From Actinospica robiniae DSM 44927 (GTDB lineage: Bacteria; Actinomycetota; Actinomycetes; Streptomycetales; Catenulisporaceae): DNA of 64,000 nucleotides. Below the pieces are notes generated by a model. The model did not search any database, was not told where the DNA came from, and worked only from the letters and a program-made list of their open reading frames with translations. Location of the stretch: positions 7,050,154 through 7,114,153 of the forward strand of contig NZ_KI632511.1 in assembly GCF_000504285.1 (NCBI RefSeq), read 5' to 3'. Every line of letters begins with the position of its first letter. Positions within the stretch are counted from its first letter, which is position 1. Made by a program: the position numbers and the translations under genes. This document shows, piece after piece, positions 53,039 through 62,199 of this stretch.

Positions 53039-53044
53039 TAGGCT
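53039..53044 (+). promoter_or_regulatory. -10 box (TAGGCT) of the cystathionine gamma-synthase gene, leaderless
   Basis: TAGGCT ends exactly 6 nt before ATG 53051. Confidence 0.6.
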
Positions 53045-53050
53045 GCGGGT

Positions 53051-54217
53051 ATGACGCAGCGCGATCCCCTCGACGGCCTCGGCTTCTCCTCGCTCGCCAT
53101 TCACGCAGGCCAGGAGCCTGACCCGCTGACCGGCGCGGTGGTGCCGCCGATCTACCAGGTCTCCACCTACAAGCAGGACGGGGTCGGCGGGCTGCGCGGC
53201 GGCTACGAGTACTCGCGCTCGGCGAACCCGACCCGGACGGCGCTGCAGGAGTGCCTGGCGGCGATCGAGGGCGGGCGGCACGGGCTGGCCTTCGCCTCGG
53301 GGCTGGCGGCGGAGGACTGCCTGCTGCGGACGGTGTGCAACCCGGGGGACCACGTCGTGATCCCGTCCGACGCCTACGGCGGCACGTTCCGGCTGTTCGC
53401 CAAGGTCTACGAGCGGTGGGGGGTGACCTGGACCGCGGCGGACCTGTCCTCGGTGGAGTCGGTGCGCGCTGCTATCGCCTCGGTGCCCGGGCAGACCCGC
53501 GCGGTGTGGGTGGAGACGCCGTCGAACCCGCTGCTGGGGGTGTGCGACATCGCCGCGCTGGCGGAGGCGGCGCACTCGGCCGGGGCGCTGCTCGTGGTCG
53601 ACAACACCTTCGCCACTCCTTATCTCCAGCAGCCGCTCGCGCTCGGCGCGGACGTGGTCGTGCACTCCACCACCAAGTACATCGGCGGGCACTCGGACGT
53701 GGTGGGCGGCGCGCTGATCGCGGCGGACGACGATCTCGGGGCGCGGCTGGCCTTCCACCAGAACTCGATGGGCGCGGTCGCAGGGCCCTTCGACGCGTGG
53801 CTGACCCTGCGCGGTATCAAGACCCTGGGTGTGCGGATGGACCGGCACAGCGCCAACGCGCAGGCGGTGGCCGAGATGCTGGCCGAGCATCCCAAGGTCT
53901 CCGCGGTGCTCTACCCCGGGCTGCCCTCGCACCCGGGGCACGAGGTTGCCGTGAAGCAGATGCGCGGCTTCGGCGGCATGGTCTCCTTCCGGCACGTGGA
54001 GGGCGAGGCGGCCGCGGTCGAGGTGTGCAACCGGGCTCGGCTCTTCACCCTCGGCGAGTCGCTGGGCGGGGTCGAGTCGCTGATCGAGCACCCGGGGCGG
54101 ATGACGCACGCGTCCGCGGCCGGATCTCCGCTGGAGGTGCCGGGGGACCTGGTCCGGCTCTCGGTGGGGATCGAAGACCTCGACGACCTCCTCGCGGACC
54201 TGGACCAGGCGCTGTAA
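53051..54217 (+). CDS. metB: Cystathionine gamma-synthase (or gamma-lyase), PLP-dependent
   Basis: 388 residues, full length for Cys/Met metabolism PLP enzymes. PLP lysine K209 in [18 protein letters not shown]; phosphate-binding [21 protein letters not shown] near 53-62. Mycobacterial MetB-type enzymes of this subfamily can work in either direction, so synthase versus lyase is not settled from sequence. With the beta-synthase at 35270 it makes the reverse pathway from homocysteine to cysteine possible. Leaderless from ATG 53051. Confidence 0.9.
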   Translation: MTQRDPLDGLGFSSLAIHAGQEPDPLTGAVVPPIYQVSTYKQDGVGGLRGGYEYSRSANPTRTALQECLAAIEGGRHGLAFASGLAAEDCLLRTVCNPGDHVVIPSDAYGGTFRLFAKVYERWGVTWTAADLSSVESVRAAIASVPGQTRAVWVETPSNPLLGVCDIAALAEAAHSAGALLVVDNTFATPYLQQPLALGADVVVHSTTKYIGGHSDVVGGALIAADDDLGARLAFHQNSMGAVAGPFDAWLTLRGIKTLGVRMDRHSANAQAVAEMLAEHPKVSAVLYPGLPSHPGHEVAVKQMRGFGGMVSFRHVEGEAAAVEVCNRARLFTLGESLGGVESLIEHPGRMTHASAAGSPLEVPGDLVRLSVGIEDLDDLLADLDQAL

Positions 54218-54419
54218 CCGCGCCGCCCGGCAACGGGAAGACGGCCGCGCGACAACGGAACGACGGCCGAACGGCGACGGAGCTACGGCCGGGAGACGAA
54301 CCCGGCCGTAGTACGGGCGAAGCCCGGTCGAACAGGGCCTTTATCCCTTGATCCACCTGGGGATTCGGCGCATATAACGATACGTATCCTCCGCTACCCG
54401 GAGCACCGGCGCCATGCAC

Positions 54420-54425
54420 TATGCT
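54420..54425 (+). promoter_or_regulatory. -10 box (TATGCT) of the pseudokinase gene, leaderless
   Basis: TATGCT ends 6 nt before GTG 54432. It argues against the upstream ATG 54414, which lies before the box. A GATACGTATC palindrome is at 54379-54388, near the -35 to -50 side. Confidence 0.5.
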
Positions 54426-54431
54426 GCGCGC

Positions 54432-56363
54432 GTGGTGGAGGGTATATCTGAGCTCAGGGAAGGCGTCCTGCTCGGCGAGCGGTATCGGCTCGCGCGGCGC
54501 CTCGAGGTCTTCTCCGTGGGCGCCGAGCGCGTCGCCGGAGTCGAGTACGAGTACTGGGTCGCGCTGGACGAGAGGACGGCCGCCGAGGTCTGGATCCAGT
54601 TCGCGGCGGCCGGGGGCGTGTACGCGGAGGGGGCGGCGCTGGCGGGGGCGGTGGCCGGGCTGCGCCGGATCAACCATCCGGCCGTGCCCGCGGTGCACGC
54701 CTTCGGCGAATACGAGTTCGAATTCAACGGCGAGCTGCGCACGGTGGGCTACTGCGCGATCCCGGCGCTCGAGGGGGAGACGCTCGCGGCCGCGATGGTG
54801 CGCGAGACGCTCGACCGGGCCGAGATCCTGCTGGCGCTCGGGCAGATCGCCGAGGTGCTGCAGCTGCTGGGCGAGTTCGAGCTCGTACACGGGCATCTGA
54901 GCGCGCATTCGGTGCTGCTGACCGCGACCGCGGACGCCGGGTACGAGGTCGTGCTGATCGACCTGCCGGCCTCGCTGGCGCTGGAGACGACGCTCGAGTC
55001 CGAGCTCACCGCGGCCGCCGACGTGTACGCGCTGGCCTGGCTGACCGTGCTGGCCCTCGTCGGGCCGGGCGTGCTCGAGGCCGAGTTCGGCGTCGGATTC
55101 GCGGCGACGCTGGAGTACGAGCTGCTCGCGCTGCAGGTGATCGAGCAGCGCCGGGCCTGGGCGGCGGAGAACCTCGAGGTGCTCGGCGTCTCGGCCGCGC
55201 TGGCCGAGGTGCTGCTGTTCGCACTGGGCGAGGCCTCGACCCGGCCGCGGGTGACGATGCTGGCGGCGGCGATCCGCGCGGCCTGGGTGGAGATCCAGCA
55301 GCAGGCCGCGGCGGTGGAGTCGGCCGGCGTGATCGAGCAGGCGCTCGCGGTGGCCGCGGCCGTGGAAGCGGTCGAGGTCGTCGAAGCGGCACAGGTCCTC
55401 GAGACGGCGCAGGTCGCCGAGTCGGTGGGAGTCGTCGAGTCGGCCGAGGTGGTCGAGATCGGCGGCGGGCAGGCGCGGACCGGCGCCAAGGGCGCGGCGA
55501 AGAAGCCGACGAAGAAGAAGGCCGCGGCGGAGAGCGCTTCGGCGGCTGCGGGAACGGCGACGGGCTCCGCGACCTCGGTCGCCGAGTCGGTCTCGGTCGA
55601 GGAGGTCCTGTCGGCGCAGGAGTCGGCGGGGGCGGTCACCGAGGTCATTCCGATCGTGGGCGGCGGCGCGGGCCGCACCCGGACGGCGTCCCCGAGCGGG
55701 CCGACCGGCGGCGGATTCGGCACGGGGTCGGGCGGCGGCGCGGGATCCGGTGGCGGCACGAGCGCGGCCCATGCCCACCGGCGTCGTCCGCGGCGCGGCC
55801 TGTTCGTGGGCGTCGGCGCCGGCGTGGTGATCATCATAGTTCTGATCATCGTGGCCACCCAGGGCTCCGGTAAGAACTCGAACACCGCGAGCAACACGTC
55901 GACCACCACGGCGGCTTCGCCGTCCAGCGGCTCGACCGCCGCAGGTGGCGCTCAGGCCTCGCCGAGTGCGAGCCCGGCGGCTTCGCCGAGCGCGGTGGCC
56001 GCCTCGTCCCCGGGTGCCTCGTCCCCCGCCGGTTCGACGACGCAGTCGTCCGGCACTTCGACCACCCCGGCCGAGAGCGTGACGTTCCCGGCCACGCTAG
56101 AGACCTACCCGGCCACGCCGAGCCAGGCCGTGCAGGAGATCCAGCAGGCGGTCACCAAGGCGCAGGGCGAGCTCTCGCAGACCGAGCAGGCGCAGCTGAG
56201 CCAGATCATCGGCACCCTGCAAAGCGAAGTCAACAACAACGAGAGCACGTCCACCGGTGCGGCGCAGCTGTGGGGCCTGCTGCACTCCGGCGAGCTGCCG
56301 ACCTCTTTGAACAACTACCTGGAAGAGCTCGCCAGCTTCCTCTCCAGCAGCGGCGGCAGCTGA
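54432..56363 (+). CDS. Membrane-anchored pseudokinase
   Basis: 643 residues. The first ~280 residues follow a Ser/Thr kinase fold (GVLLGERYRLARRL; HPAVPAVHAFGEYEF; LLALGQIAEVLQLLGEFELVHGHL) but all catalytic residues are altered: the beta-3 lysine region reads AEVWIQF, HRDxxxxN is HGHLSAHSV, and DFG is IDLPAS. Such inactive kinase domains usually bind ligands or FHA partners. Then a Glu/Val/Ala helical region (about 300-345), a Lys-rich and Gly-rich linker, one membrane helix (about 455-478, VGAGVVIIIVLIIVATQG) and a Ser/Thr/Ala/Pro-rich outer segment ending in a ~70-residue helical domain. Topology matches PknB-like receptors without kinase activity. No active kinase gene adjoins. Confidence 0.8.
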   Translation: MVEGISELREGVLLGERYRLARRLEVFSVGAERVAGVEYEYWVALDERTAAEVWIQFAAAGGVYAEGAALAGAVAGLRRINHPAVPAVHAFGEYEFEFNGELRTVGYCAIPALEGETLAAAMVRETLDRAEILLALGQIAEVLQLLGEFELVHGHLSAHSVLLTATADAGYEVVLIDLPASLALETTLESELTAAADVYALAWLTVLALVGPGVLEAEFGVGFAATLEYELLALQVIEQRRAWAAENLEVLGVSAALAEVLLFALGEASTRPRVTMLAAAIRAAWVEIQQQAAAVESAGVIEQALAVAAAVEAVEVVEAAQVLETAQVAESVGVVESAEVVEIGGGQARTGAKGAAKKPTKKKAAAESASAAAGTATGSATSVAESVSVEEVLSAQESAGAVTEVIPIVGGGAGRTRTASPSGPTGGGFGTGSGGGAGSGGGTSAAHAHRRRPRRGLFVGVGAGVVIIIVLIIVATQGSGKNSNTASNTSTTTAASPSSGSTAAGGAQASPSASPAASPSAVAASSPGASSPAGSTTQSSGTSTTPAESVTFPATLETYPATPSQAVQEIQQAVTKAQGELSQTEQAQLSQIIGTLQSEVNNNESTSTGAAQLWGLLHSGELPTSLNNYLEELASFLSSSGGS

Positions 56364-56404
56364 GCCTTCGGGCGCAGCGCTGAACCGGCGCGCAGTGCTG
56401 AATC

Positions 56405-57340
56405 TCAGTACTGCGCGCCGCAGGGCCGCGACGGCGCGGCCCAGGCGAGGTACGACTGCGCCCAGTCCGTCGCGATCGCGTCCACGCCGTCGGCCTTCAT
56501 CCCCTGCCACTGCGCGCGCGACGAGGGCGTCCACACCCACACCTTCAAGCCGCCCCGGTGCCATCGGCGCACGCGCGCCGCGGTGACGCCGCGGAAGTCG
56601 ATGTAAAGGATGCGCGTCCCGGCGGCCGTCAGTTGTGGGGCGGCCGGGTATCCGGGCGCGCCGATCGTCTCGAACAGGTACGCCAGCGGTGTGCGTGGAG
56701 CGACGGCGTGGAACGCGGCCAGATCCGCCAGGGTCCAGCCGGCCACGATGACGCGGGCGGAGCCGGCGGAGCGCTCGACGACCCGGGCGAGGTTCGCGAA
56801 GGCCTGCGCCGGCTGCGCGGCCGACCGGTACGGATCGCCCTCCATCTGCACGATGATCGGCCGGCCCGTCGGGGCCACCGCGGCCAGCATCTGGGCGAGC
56901 GTCTGGGGGTGGACCGTCGAGACGACCTCGCCCCGGCCGGTGTCGCCCGCGTACGCACGCGCGTTCAGGGCTGTGTACTGATCCGCCGTCAGTGAGGTCA
57001 CCGGCGTCTGCGGAACCTGCTCGGACGTCGTGCGGTCGACGGTCGCGTCGTGCAGCGCCACCGGCACCTCGTCGCTGGTCCAGCGCACGTCGAGATTGAG
57101 GTACGTCGCGCCCTCGGCGGCCGCCGCCAGCTCCGCCTGCGCCGAGTTCTCCGGGAGCGCGCGGCCGTCGCCGGTCTCCCCGCGGTGCGCGATGACCGAC
57201 GGCGCGTCACATCCGGCGCCGGGCGCGCCGGCACCGCGCGGCTCGGGCCGGGCCGACGAGCCCGCGCACGCCGCGGGCATACCCAGCATCAGGGCAGCGA
57301 CGAGCCAGGCCGCGGCCCGGGTCCGGAACCGTTCGCCCAC
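56405..57340 (-). CDS. Glycerophosphodiester phosphodiesterase-family lipoprotein with altered metal site
   Basis: 311 residues. Lipoprotein signal (LVAALMLGMPAACAG, lipid-modified Cys about 25). GDPD TIM-barrel: AHRGETGDGRALPENSAQAELAA has the catalytic His and the PEN metal ligand; VALHDATVDRTT holds the second catalytic His; ATDWAQSYL closes the barrel. The metal-binding E-x-D after strand 2 reads LNLDVRW, so the Glu is replaced by Asn, and activity may be reduced or different. GGAGG lies 8 nt before GTG 57340. Divergent from the FIST gene. It would act on glycerophosphodiesters at the cell surface. Confidence 0.85.
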   Translation of the reverse strand: MGERFRTRAAAWLVAALMLGMPAACAGSSARPEPRGAGAPGAGCDAPSVIAHRGETGDGRALPENSAQAELAAAAEGATYLNLDVRWTSDEVPVALHDATVDRTTSEQVPQTPVTSLTADQYTALNARAYAGDTGRGEVVSTVHPQTLAQMLAAVAPTGRPIIVQMEGDPYRSAAQPAQAFANLARVVERSAGSARVIVAGWTLADLAAFHAVAPRTPLAYLFETIGAPGYPAAPQLTAAGTRILYIDFRGVTAARVRRWHRGGLKVWVWTPSSRAQWQGMKADGVDAIATDWAQSYLAWAAPSRPCGAQY

Positions 57341-57456
57341 GTATGCGCCCTCCGTGACGGTTTGTCGCCCCGTCAGACCAGGTTAGTGGACCGATCTGAC
57401 ACGACCGCGTCTGCGTGCCACCCGCTCAGACGCTCAGGCGGTGAGATCATTCCGGC

Positions 57457-58719
57457 ATGAGCCGATTCGGTGCGGCGTTCGCCGCGGACCCCGACGCCGA
57501 ACGGGCTGCCCGCCACGCCGCCCACGGCGCCCTCGGCCGGGTCGCGGGCGCGCCGGATCTGGTCGTGGTCGCCGCCGCGCTGGCCGACCCGGACTGCGCC
57601 GACCAGGTGGCCGCCGCGGTGGCCGAACAGGTCGCGGCCACCGGCAACGAGCGCTGCGCGGTGATCGGCGCGATGGCCGAGAGCGTGATGGGCGAGAGCA
57701 GCCTGGGCGACGCGGCGGAGGGCGACGGCCTGCCCGGACGCGGCCGTACGTCGGTCGCGGTGTGGGCCGCGCGGCTGCCGGGCACCCGGGTGCGCCCGTT
57801 CCGGCTGCACTCGCACCGGGTCTCGCCCCCCTTCGAGAGCGAGTCGGCGAGCGGGTCCGCGCCGGCCACCATGGCGGTCGGCGGCCTGCCCGACCCCTGG
57901 CCGGACGAGCGGGTGGGGCTGCTGTTCGCAGACCCCTACAGCTTCCCGGTGGACGGGTTCCTGGCGCGGTGCAACACGCTGCTGCCGGACCTGCCCTTCG
58001 TCGGCGGCCTGGCGCCCGGACCGGCCGGGTACGGCTCGGCCCGGCTGCTGCTCGGCGCCGACGCGTACGCCACCGGCGCGGTGGGTGTGCTGCTCGGCGG
58101 CGAGGTACAGGCGGCGATCGCGGTCAGCCAGGGCTGCCGGCCGATCGGCCCGGCCATGACGGTGACCGCGGCCGAGGGCGACCTGCTGCTCGGGCTGGCC
58201 GGACGGCCCGCCTACCGGCGGCTGCGCGAGGTCCTGGCCGAGCAGAGCGCCGAGGTCCGGGCGCAGGCCTCGACCGGGCTGCACCTGGGCATCGCGCTCA
58301 ACGAATACGTGGACGAACACGACAGCGGCGACTTCCTGATCCGCGGCGTGGTCGGGGTGGACCCGGAGACGGACGGGATCCGGGTGGGCGACCACGTCGA
58401 GGTGGGCCAGACCGTGCGCTTCCAGGTGCGCGACGCGGCCAGCGCGGCCGAGCAGCTGCGCAAGGTACTGCGGGCGACGCGGGCCCGGCCGGGCTACCAG
58501 ACCATAGGCGGTGCGCTGCTGGTCTCCTGCAACGGCCGGGCGGCCGGGCTCTTCCCGCCGCCGTTCGGGGCCGGGCACGACCTGCACACGGTGTGCTCCG
58601 AGCTGGGCACGGCCGCGGTCGCCGGGTTCTTCGGCACCGGCGAGATCGGACCGGTCGGCGGGCGCAACCACCTGCACGGCTACACCGCCTCGGTACTGGC
58701 CTTCGCCGACGGGGACTGA
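57457..58719 (+). CDS. FIST-domain sensory protein
   Basis: 420 residues. FIST N domain (about 20-240: LVVVAAALADPDCADQVAAAVAEQV...TSVAVWAARLPGTRVRPF...VGLLFADPYSFPVDGFL...FVGGLAPGPAGYGSARLL) and FIST_C (250-405: AVSQGCRPIGPAMTVTAAEGDLLL...GGALLVSCNGRAAGLF...GFFGTGEIGPVGGRNHLHGYTASVLAF). FIST proteins bind small ligands, amino acids have been proposed, and usually pair with kinases or cyclases; this one is alone. ATG 57457. Confidence 0.87.
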   Translation: MSRFGAAFAADPDAERAARHAAHGALGRVAGAPDLVVVAAALADPDCADQVAAAVAEQVAATGNERCAVIGAMAESVMGESSLGDAAEGDGLPGRGRTSVAVWAARLPGTRVRPFRLHSHRVSPPFESESASGSAPATMAVGGLPDPWPDERVGLLFADPYSFPVDGFLARCNTLLPDLPFVGGLAPGPAGYGSARLLLGADAYATGAVGVLLGGEVQAAIAVSQGCRPIGPAMTVTAAEGDLLLGLAGRPAYRRLREVLAEQSAEVRAQASTGLHLGIALNEYVDEHDSGDFLIRGVVGVDPETDGIRVGDHVEVGQTVRFQVRDAASAAEQLRKVLRATRARPGYQTIGGALLVSCNGRAAGLFPPPFGAGHDLHTVCSELGTAAVAGFFGTGEIGPVGGRNHLHGYTASVLAFADGD

Positions 58720-58802
58720 CCGGGGACTGACCGGGAACCGACCGCGGACTGAGCGGGGCCGAACGCCGTATCCGCTGCTGGTGTATCGATCACGCCCTGA
58801 GT

Positions 58803-58808
58803 TAGGCT
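58803..58808 (+). promoter_or_regulatory. -10 box (TAGGCT) of the ROK kinase gene, leaderless
   Basis: TAGGCT ends 8 nt before ATG 58817. Confidence 0.55.
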
Positions 58809-58816
58809 CGGTTTCC

Positions 58817-59773
58817 ATGCAGCAGCAGCAGCTGGTCTTGGCGATCGACATCGGCGGAACGAAGCTCGCCGTGGGCGTGGTCGACGAAGAGGGGCGGGTG
58901 CTGGAGAGCCGGCGCGCGCCCAACCCCAACCCGCCCACCGGCGACGGGGAGACGCTGCTGCGGGCCCTGCTCGCGCTGATGGACGAGCTGAGGACGGATC
59001 GGGCGGCGCTGAGCGGCATCGGCATCGGCTGCGGCGGCCCGATGCGCTGGCCGGCCGGCGAGGTCTCCCCGCTCAACATCCCGAGCTGGCGCGACTTCCC
59101 GCTGCGGGCGCGGCTGGCCGAGGAGTTCAAGCTGCCGGTGCGCATCCACAACGACGCGATCTGCGTGGCCATCGCCGAACACTGGCGCGGAGCCGGGGTG
59201 GGCGCGGACAACGTGCTGGGCATGGTCGTCTCCACCGGCGTGGGCGGCGGCCTCATCCTCGGGGGCAGGCTGATCGACGGCGCGTCCGGCAACGCCGGGC
59301 ACATCGGCCACGCGATCGTGCACGAGAACGAGCCGGTCTGCCGCTGCGGCGCGGTCGGCTGCCTGGAGGCGATCGCCTCGGGGCCGAACCTGGCCGCGTG
59401 GGCCTATCAGCAGGGCTGGCGCTCCGGCTTCCCGGTGGACCAGCGCACCGGACGCGACCTGGTCGACGACGCCCGCCGCGGCGACCCGACGGCCGTGGCC
59501 GCGATGAACCGGGCCGGGCGCGCGCTCGGCATCGGGATCGCGTCGGCCACGACGCTGTGCGACCTCGACGTGGTCGCGATAGGCGGCGGGCTCTCCCAGG
59601 CCGGGCCGCTGCTGTTCGACCCGCTCGAGGCCTCGCTGCGGGAACGGATCGGGCTGGAGTTCGCGCGCTCGGTGCGGGTGGTCCCGGCCGGTCTCGGGCA
59701 GGAGTCGGGGCTCGTCGGCGCGGCCGCGCTGATCATCCATCCGGAACGGTACTGGTCCGCGGATCAGGGCTGA
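58817..59773 (+). CDS. ROK-family glucokinase-type sugar kinase
   Basis: 318 residues. ATP site LAIDIGGTKLAVGVVD at about 8-23, phosphate/sugar motif with catalytic Asp in RIHNDAICVAIAE, ROK signature with GNAGHIGHAIV and the zinc site CRCGAVGCLEAIASG. No N-terminal DNA-binding domain, so it is a kinase, not a repressor. Phosphorylates glucose or a related hexose, possibly N-acetylated. Starts leaderless at ATG 58817. A terminator follows. Confidence 0.92.
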   Translation: MQQQQLVLAIDIGGTKLAVGVVDEEGRVLESRRAPNPNPPTGDGETLLRALLALMDELRTDRAALSGIGIGCGGPMRWPAGEVSPLNIPSWRDFPLRARLAEEFKLPVRIHNDAICVAIAEHWRGAGVGADNVLGMVVSTGVGGGLILGGRLIDGASGNAGHIGHAIVHENEPVCRCGAVGCLEAIASGPNLAAWAYQQGWRSGFPVDQRTGRDLVDDARRGDPTAVAAMNRAGRALGIGIASATTLCDLDVVAIGGGLSQAGPLLFDPLEASLRERIGLEFARSVRVVPAGLGQESGLVGAAALIIHPERYWSADQG

Positions 59774-59783
59774 TCAAGCACGG

Positions 59784-59812
59784 AGTCCCCCACGGCAGGG
59801 CCGTGGGGGACT
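59784..59812. terminator. Bidirectional terminator between ROK kinase and exporter genes
   Basis: AGTCCCCCACGGC and its perfect complement, loop AGG; 13-bp stem between convergent stops at 59773 and 59834. Confidence 0.8.
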
Positions 59813-59833
59813 CGCTCTCTACGCCGACCGCGG

Positions 59834-61456
59834 TCAGTGCACCGCGGGCGCCAGGTCCTCGGTCTTGGCCGGGGCCTTGCCCGCGCCGCCCTTCGCCGAG
59901 CGCAGCTCCACCTGCTTGAGGAAGAAGCTGAGCACGAAGGCGATGACCATGATCGCCGCAGCGCTGACGAACACCACCGACATGGCGCTGGTGAAGTCGC
60001 GCAGAACCGTGTCGATGATGTGCTGGTCGCCGTGGCTCTCCTGCACCAGCTGAGCCCGGCTCAGGCTGGTGCCGCCGCCCGTGCTGCCCGAGTTCATCTG
60101 CGGCAGGTCGCGGTGGGTGTAGGCCACGAGCCGGTTGCTCAGGATGGCACCGAAGATCGCGGTGCCGAACGAGCTGCCCATGTTCCGGAAGAACAGGTTG
60201 CTCGAGGTGCCCGTGCCGATGTCCTTGAGCGGCAGTGCGTTCTGCACCGCCAGGGTCAGCACCGGCATCACCATGCCGAGGCCGACGCCGAGCACGAACA
60301 TGTACACGCCGCGCTCGGTGGCCGAGGTGTGCACGCCCAGCCGGGACATCAGGTACATGCCGATCACCGAGATGCCGGTGCCGAAGATCGGGAAGATCTT
60401 GTACTTGCCGACCTTCGAGATGGTGATACCGGCGATCATCGAGGTCGGGCCCACGCCCAGCATCATCGGCAGGATCGCCAGGCCCGCGCCGGTCGGCGAG
60501 TAGCCCACCACGAACTGCAGGTAGACGCTGAGGTAGATCAGCGATCCCATCATCGTGATGCCGACCACCAGCGCCATGGCGTTGGACACCCGGAAGACCG
60601 AGTTGCGGAACAGGTGCATCGGGATGATCGGCTCGCTGGCGAACTTCGACTCCCACACCACGAAGAAGACGGTGAGCACGAGGCCGGCCGCGAACAGCGA
60701 GATGACCTGCCACGAGCCCCACGGCTCCTGGCCGTTCGCACCGAGCTGGGTGGCCAGCAGCAGACCGCACGCCGCGGCCGTGATCAGCGCCGCGCCGAAG
60801 TAGTCGATCTTGTGCTTGACCTGCGACGGCCGCACGTGCAGCACCGCCGAGATCACCACCAGGGCGACCGCGCCGATGGGCAGGTTCACGTAGAAGATCC
60901 AGCGCCAGCCGCTGATCCCGAACAGGGTGGAGCGGTCGGTGAAGAAGCCGCCGATCAGCGGGCCGATCACCATCGCGAACATGAAGGTCGCGGTGAAGTA
61001 GCCCTGGTACTTGCCCCGCTCGGCCGGGGTGACGACCTGTCCGATGATGGTGAACACCAGCGCCATCAGGCCACCGCCGCCGAGGCCCTGCAGCGCGCGG
61101 AACGCGATCAGCTCGACCATGTTCTGGGACATGCCGCACAGCGCGGAGCCGGCCAGGAACAGCACGATCGAGAAGATGAAGATCTTCTTCGGGCCGAACA
61201 GGTCGGCCAGCTTGCCGTAGATCGGCGCCACCGCGGTGGAGGCGAGCATGTAGGCGGTCACGACCCAGGGCATCTCGCCCGAGCCGTTGCGCGGGTTGAG
61301 CTCGTTGACGATCGTGAGCAGCGCCGTCGAGACGATGGTCTGGTCGAGTGCGGCCAGCAGCAGCGCGAGCATCAGGCCGCTGAAGATCACCATGATCTGG
61401 CGATGCGTCAGCACCTTCTGCTCGGCCGCCTGGGGCGGGGATATCGCTTCTGACAT
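59834..61456 (-). CDS. DHA2-family (14-TMS) MFS multidrug exporter
   Basis: 540 residues with fourteen hydrophobic helices. Motif A GKLADLFGPKKIFI between helices 2 and 3, motif B RALQGLGGGGLMALVFTIIGQVV, motif C-like region GYFTATFMFAMVIGPLIGGFF, and the QxxIVSTALLTIV start LDQTIVSTAL common in EmrB/QacA drug:proton antiporters. It follows the MarR gene after 7 bp and would be derepressed with it. Substrate unknown. Confidence 0.94.
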   Translation of the reverse strand: MSEAISPPQAAEQKVLTHRQIMVIFSGLMLALLLAALDQTIVSTALLTIVNELNPRNGSGEMPWVVTAYMLASTAVAPIYGKLADLFGPKKIFIFSIVLFLAGSALCGMSQNMVELIAFRALQGLGGGGLMALVFTIIGQVVTPAERGKYQGYFTATFMFAMVIGPLIGGFFTDRSTLFGISGWRWIFYVNLPIGAVALVVISAVLHVRPSQVKHKIDYFGAALITAAACGLLLATQLGANGQEPWGSWQVISLFAAGLVLTVFFVVWESKFASEPIIPMHLFRNSVFRVSNAMALVVGITMMGSLIYLSVYLQFVVGYSPTGAGLAILPMMLGVGPTSMIAGITISKVGKYKIFPIFGTGISVIGMYLMSRLGVHTSATERGVYMFVLGVGLGMVMPVLTLAVQNALPLKDIGTGTSSNLFFRNMGSSFGTAIFGAILSNRLVAYTHRDLPQMNSGSTGGGTSLSRAQLVQESHGDQHIIDTVLRDFTSAMSVVFVSAAAIMVIAFVLSFFLKQVELRSAKGGAGKAPAKTEDLAPAVH

Positions 61457-61463
61457 AAAGTTC

Positions 61464-61979
61464 TCATGCCCCCTTAGGCAAGGTCTCGGCGAGCGCGGCC
61501 TTGTGCGCCGCTCTCACTTGTTCCAGGTCCGGCATCTCGATCGGATGCTCCTGGCCCAGATCGGCCGCCAGCCGGCGGGCGAGTGTGGTCAGTGTCTGCG
61601 CGTCCTGCGGGCTCCAGTGCCCGATGAGGTCGCGGAAGTTCTCGATCCGGGCCCGCCAGAGTCCGTCCACGTGCTCGATGCCCGCGTCGGTCAGCGCGAG
61701 CCGGTGTGCCCGCCGGTCCGCCGGGTCGGCGACCTTGGCCACCCGGCCGGCCTCCTCCTGCGTGCGGGCGTAGCGGCTGACCGTCGACATGTCGAGGCCG
61801 CAGGCCTGCGCGATGTCGGACGGCCGTACCGGGCCGAGCCGGTAGAGCATGCTCAGGACGACGGCCGCTCCGTGGTCGATGCCCTCGTGTTCCGCGTAGA
61901 GGTGCTTGATCGAGCGCATGATCCCGCCGACCGAGGTGAGCATCGCCACCGCGTCGTCCTGAGAGATCTTCTCGCTCAT
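61464..61979 (-). CDS. MarR-family repressor of the exporter
   Basis: 171 residues. Winged helix GAAVVLSMLYRLGPVRPSDIAQACGLDMSTVSRYARTQEEAGRVAKVADPADRRAHRLALTDAG. Two consecutive ATG codons; the second (61979) has GGAGG 6 nt upstream. First gene of a two-gene operon with the DHA2 exporter. Two TTGTA-NCN-TGCAAC boxes upstream are the likely operators. Confidence 0.92.
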   Translation of the reverse strand: MSEKISQDDAVAMLTSVGGIMRSIKHLYAEHEGIDHGAAVVLSMLYRLGPVRPSDIAQACGLDMSTVSRYARTQEEAGRVAKVADPADRRAHRLALTDAGIEHVDGLWRARIENFRDLIGHWSPQDAQTLTTLARRLAADLGQEHPIEMPDLEQVRAAHKAALAETLPKGA

Positions 61980-62018
61980 CATCTGCCTCCGTCCTCGCGC
62001 GGAGCCGGAACAAGTTGC

Positions 62019-62061
62019 TTGTACCCTGCAACCATAGGGCAACTTGGTTGTAGCGTGCAAC
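62019..62061. promoter_or_regulatory. Two operator boxes of the MarR-exporter operon
   Basis: TTGTACCCTGCAAC at 62019-62032 and TTGTAGCGTGCAAC at 62048-62061, nearly palindromic and 29 bp apart, which puts them on one face of the helix. They overlap a possible minus-strand promoter TTGCAC-18-TATGGT. Confidence 0.65.
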
Positions 62062-62193
62062 GAAATAACGGGTAAGGGACGACATCGTTATGGCCCTGTT
62101 ACGGCGGGGCGCCGAGGGCCCGTCGGCGCCCCCGCCCGGCCGCGTCCGGCCGCGTCCGGCCCGGCGTTCACGGACCCGCGCGGGCCCGGCCCT

Positions 62194-62199
62194 TAGCCT
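62194..62199 (+). promoter_or_regulatory. -10 box (TAGCCT) of ilvA, leaderless
   Basis: TAGCCT ends 7 nt before GTG 62207. It decides the start: the 39 codons upstream of this GTG encode an Arg/Pro/Gly-rich stretch unlike the family. Confidence 0.55.

Noticed and set aside
52892-54109. Extension of msrA by 406 codons upstream
   Set aside because: The extension is antisense to the complete cystathionine gamma-synthase gene; the family starts near GTG 52891.
59837-61453. Plus-strand frame of 538 codons opposite the DHA2 exporter
   Set aside because: Composition is His/Arg/Asp/Gln-rich as expected for antisense of membrane helices; no homologous features.
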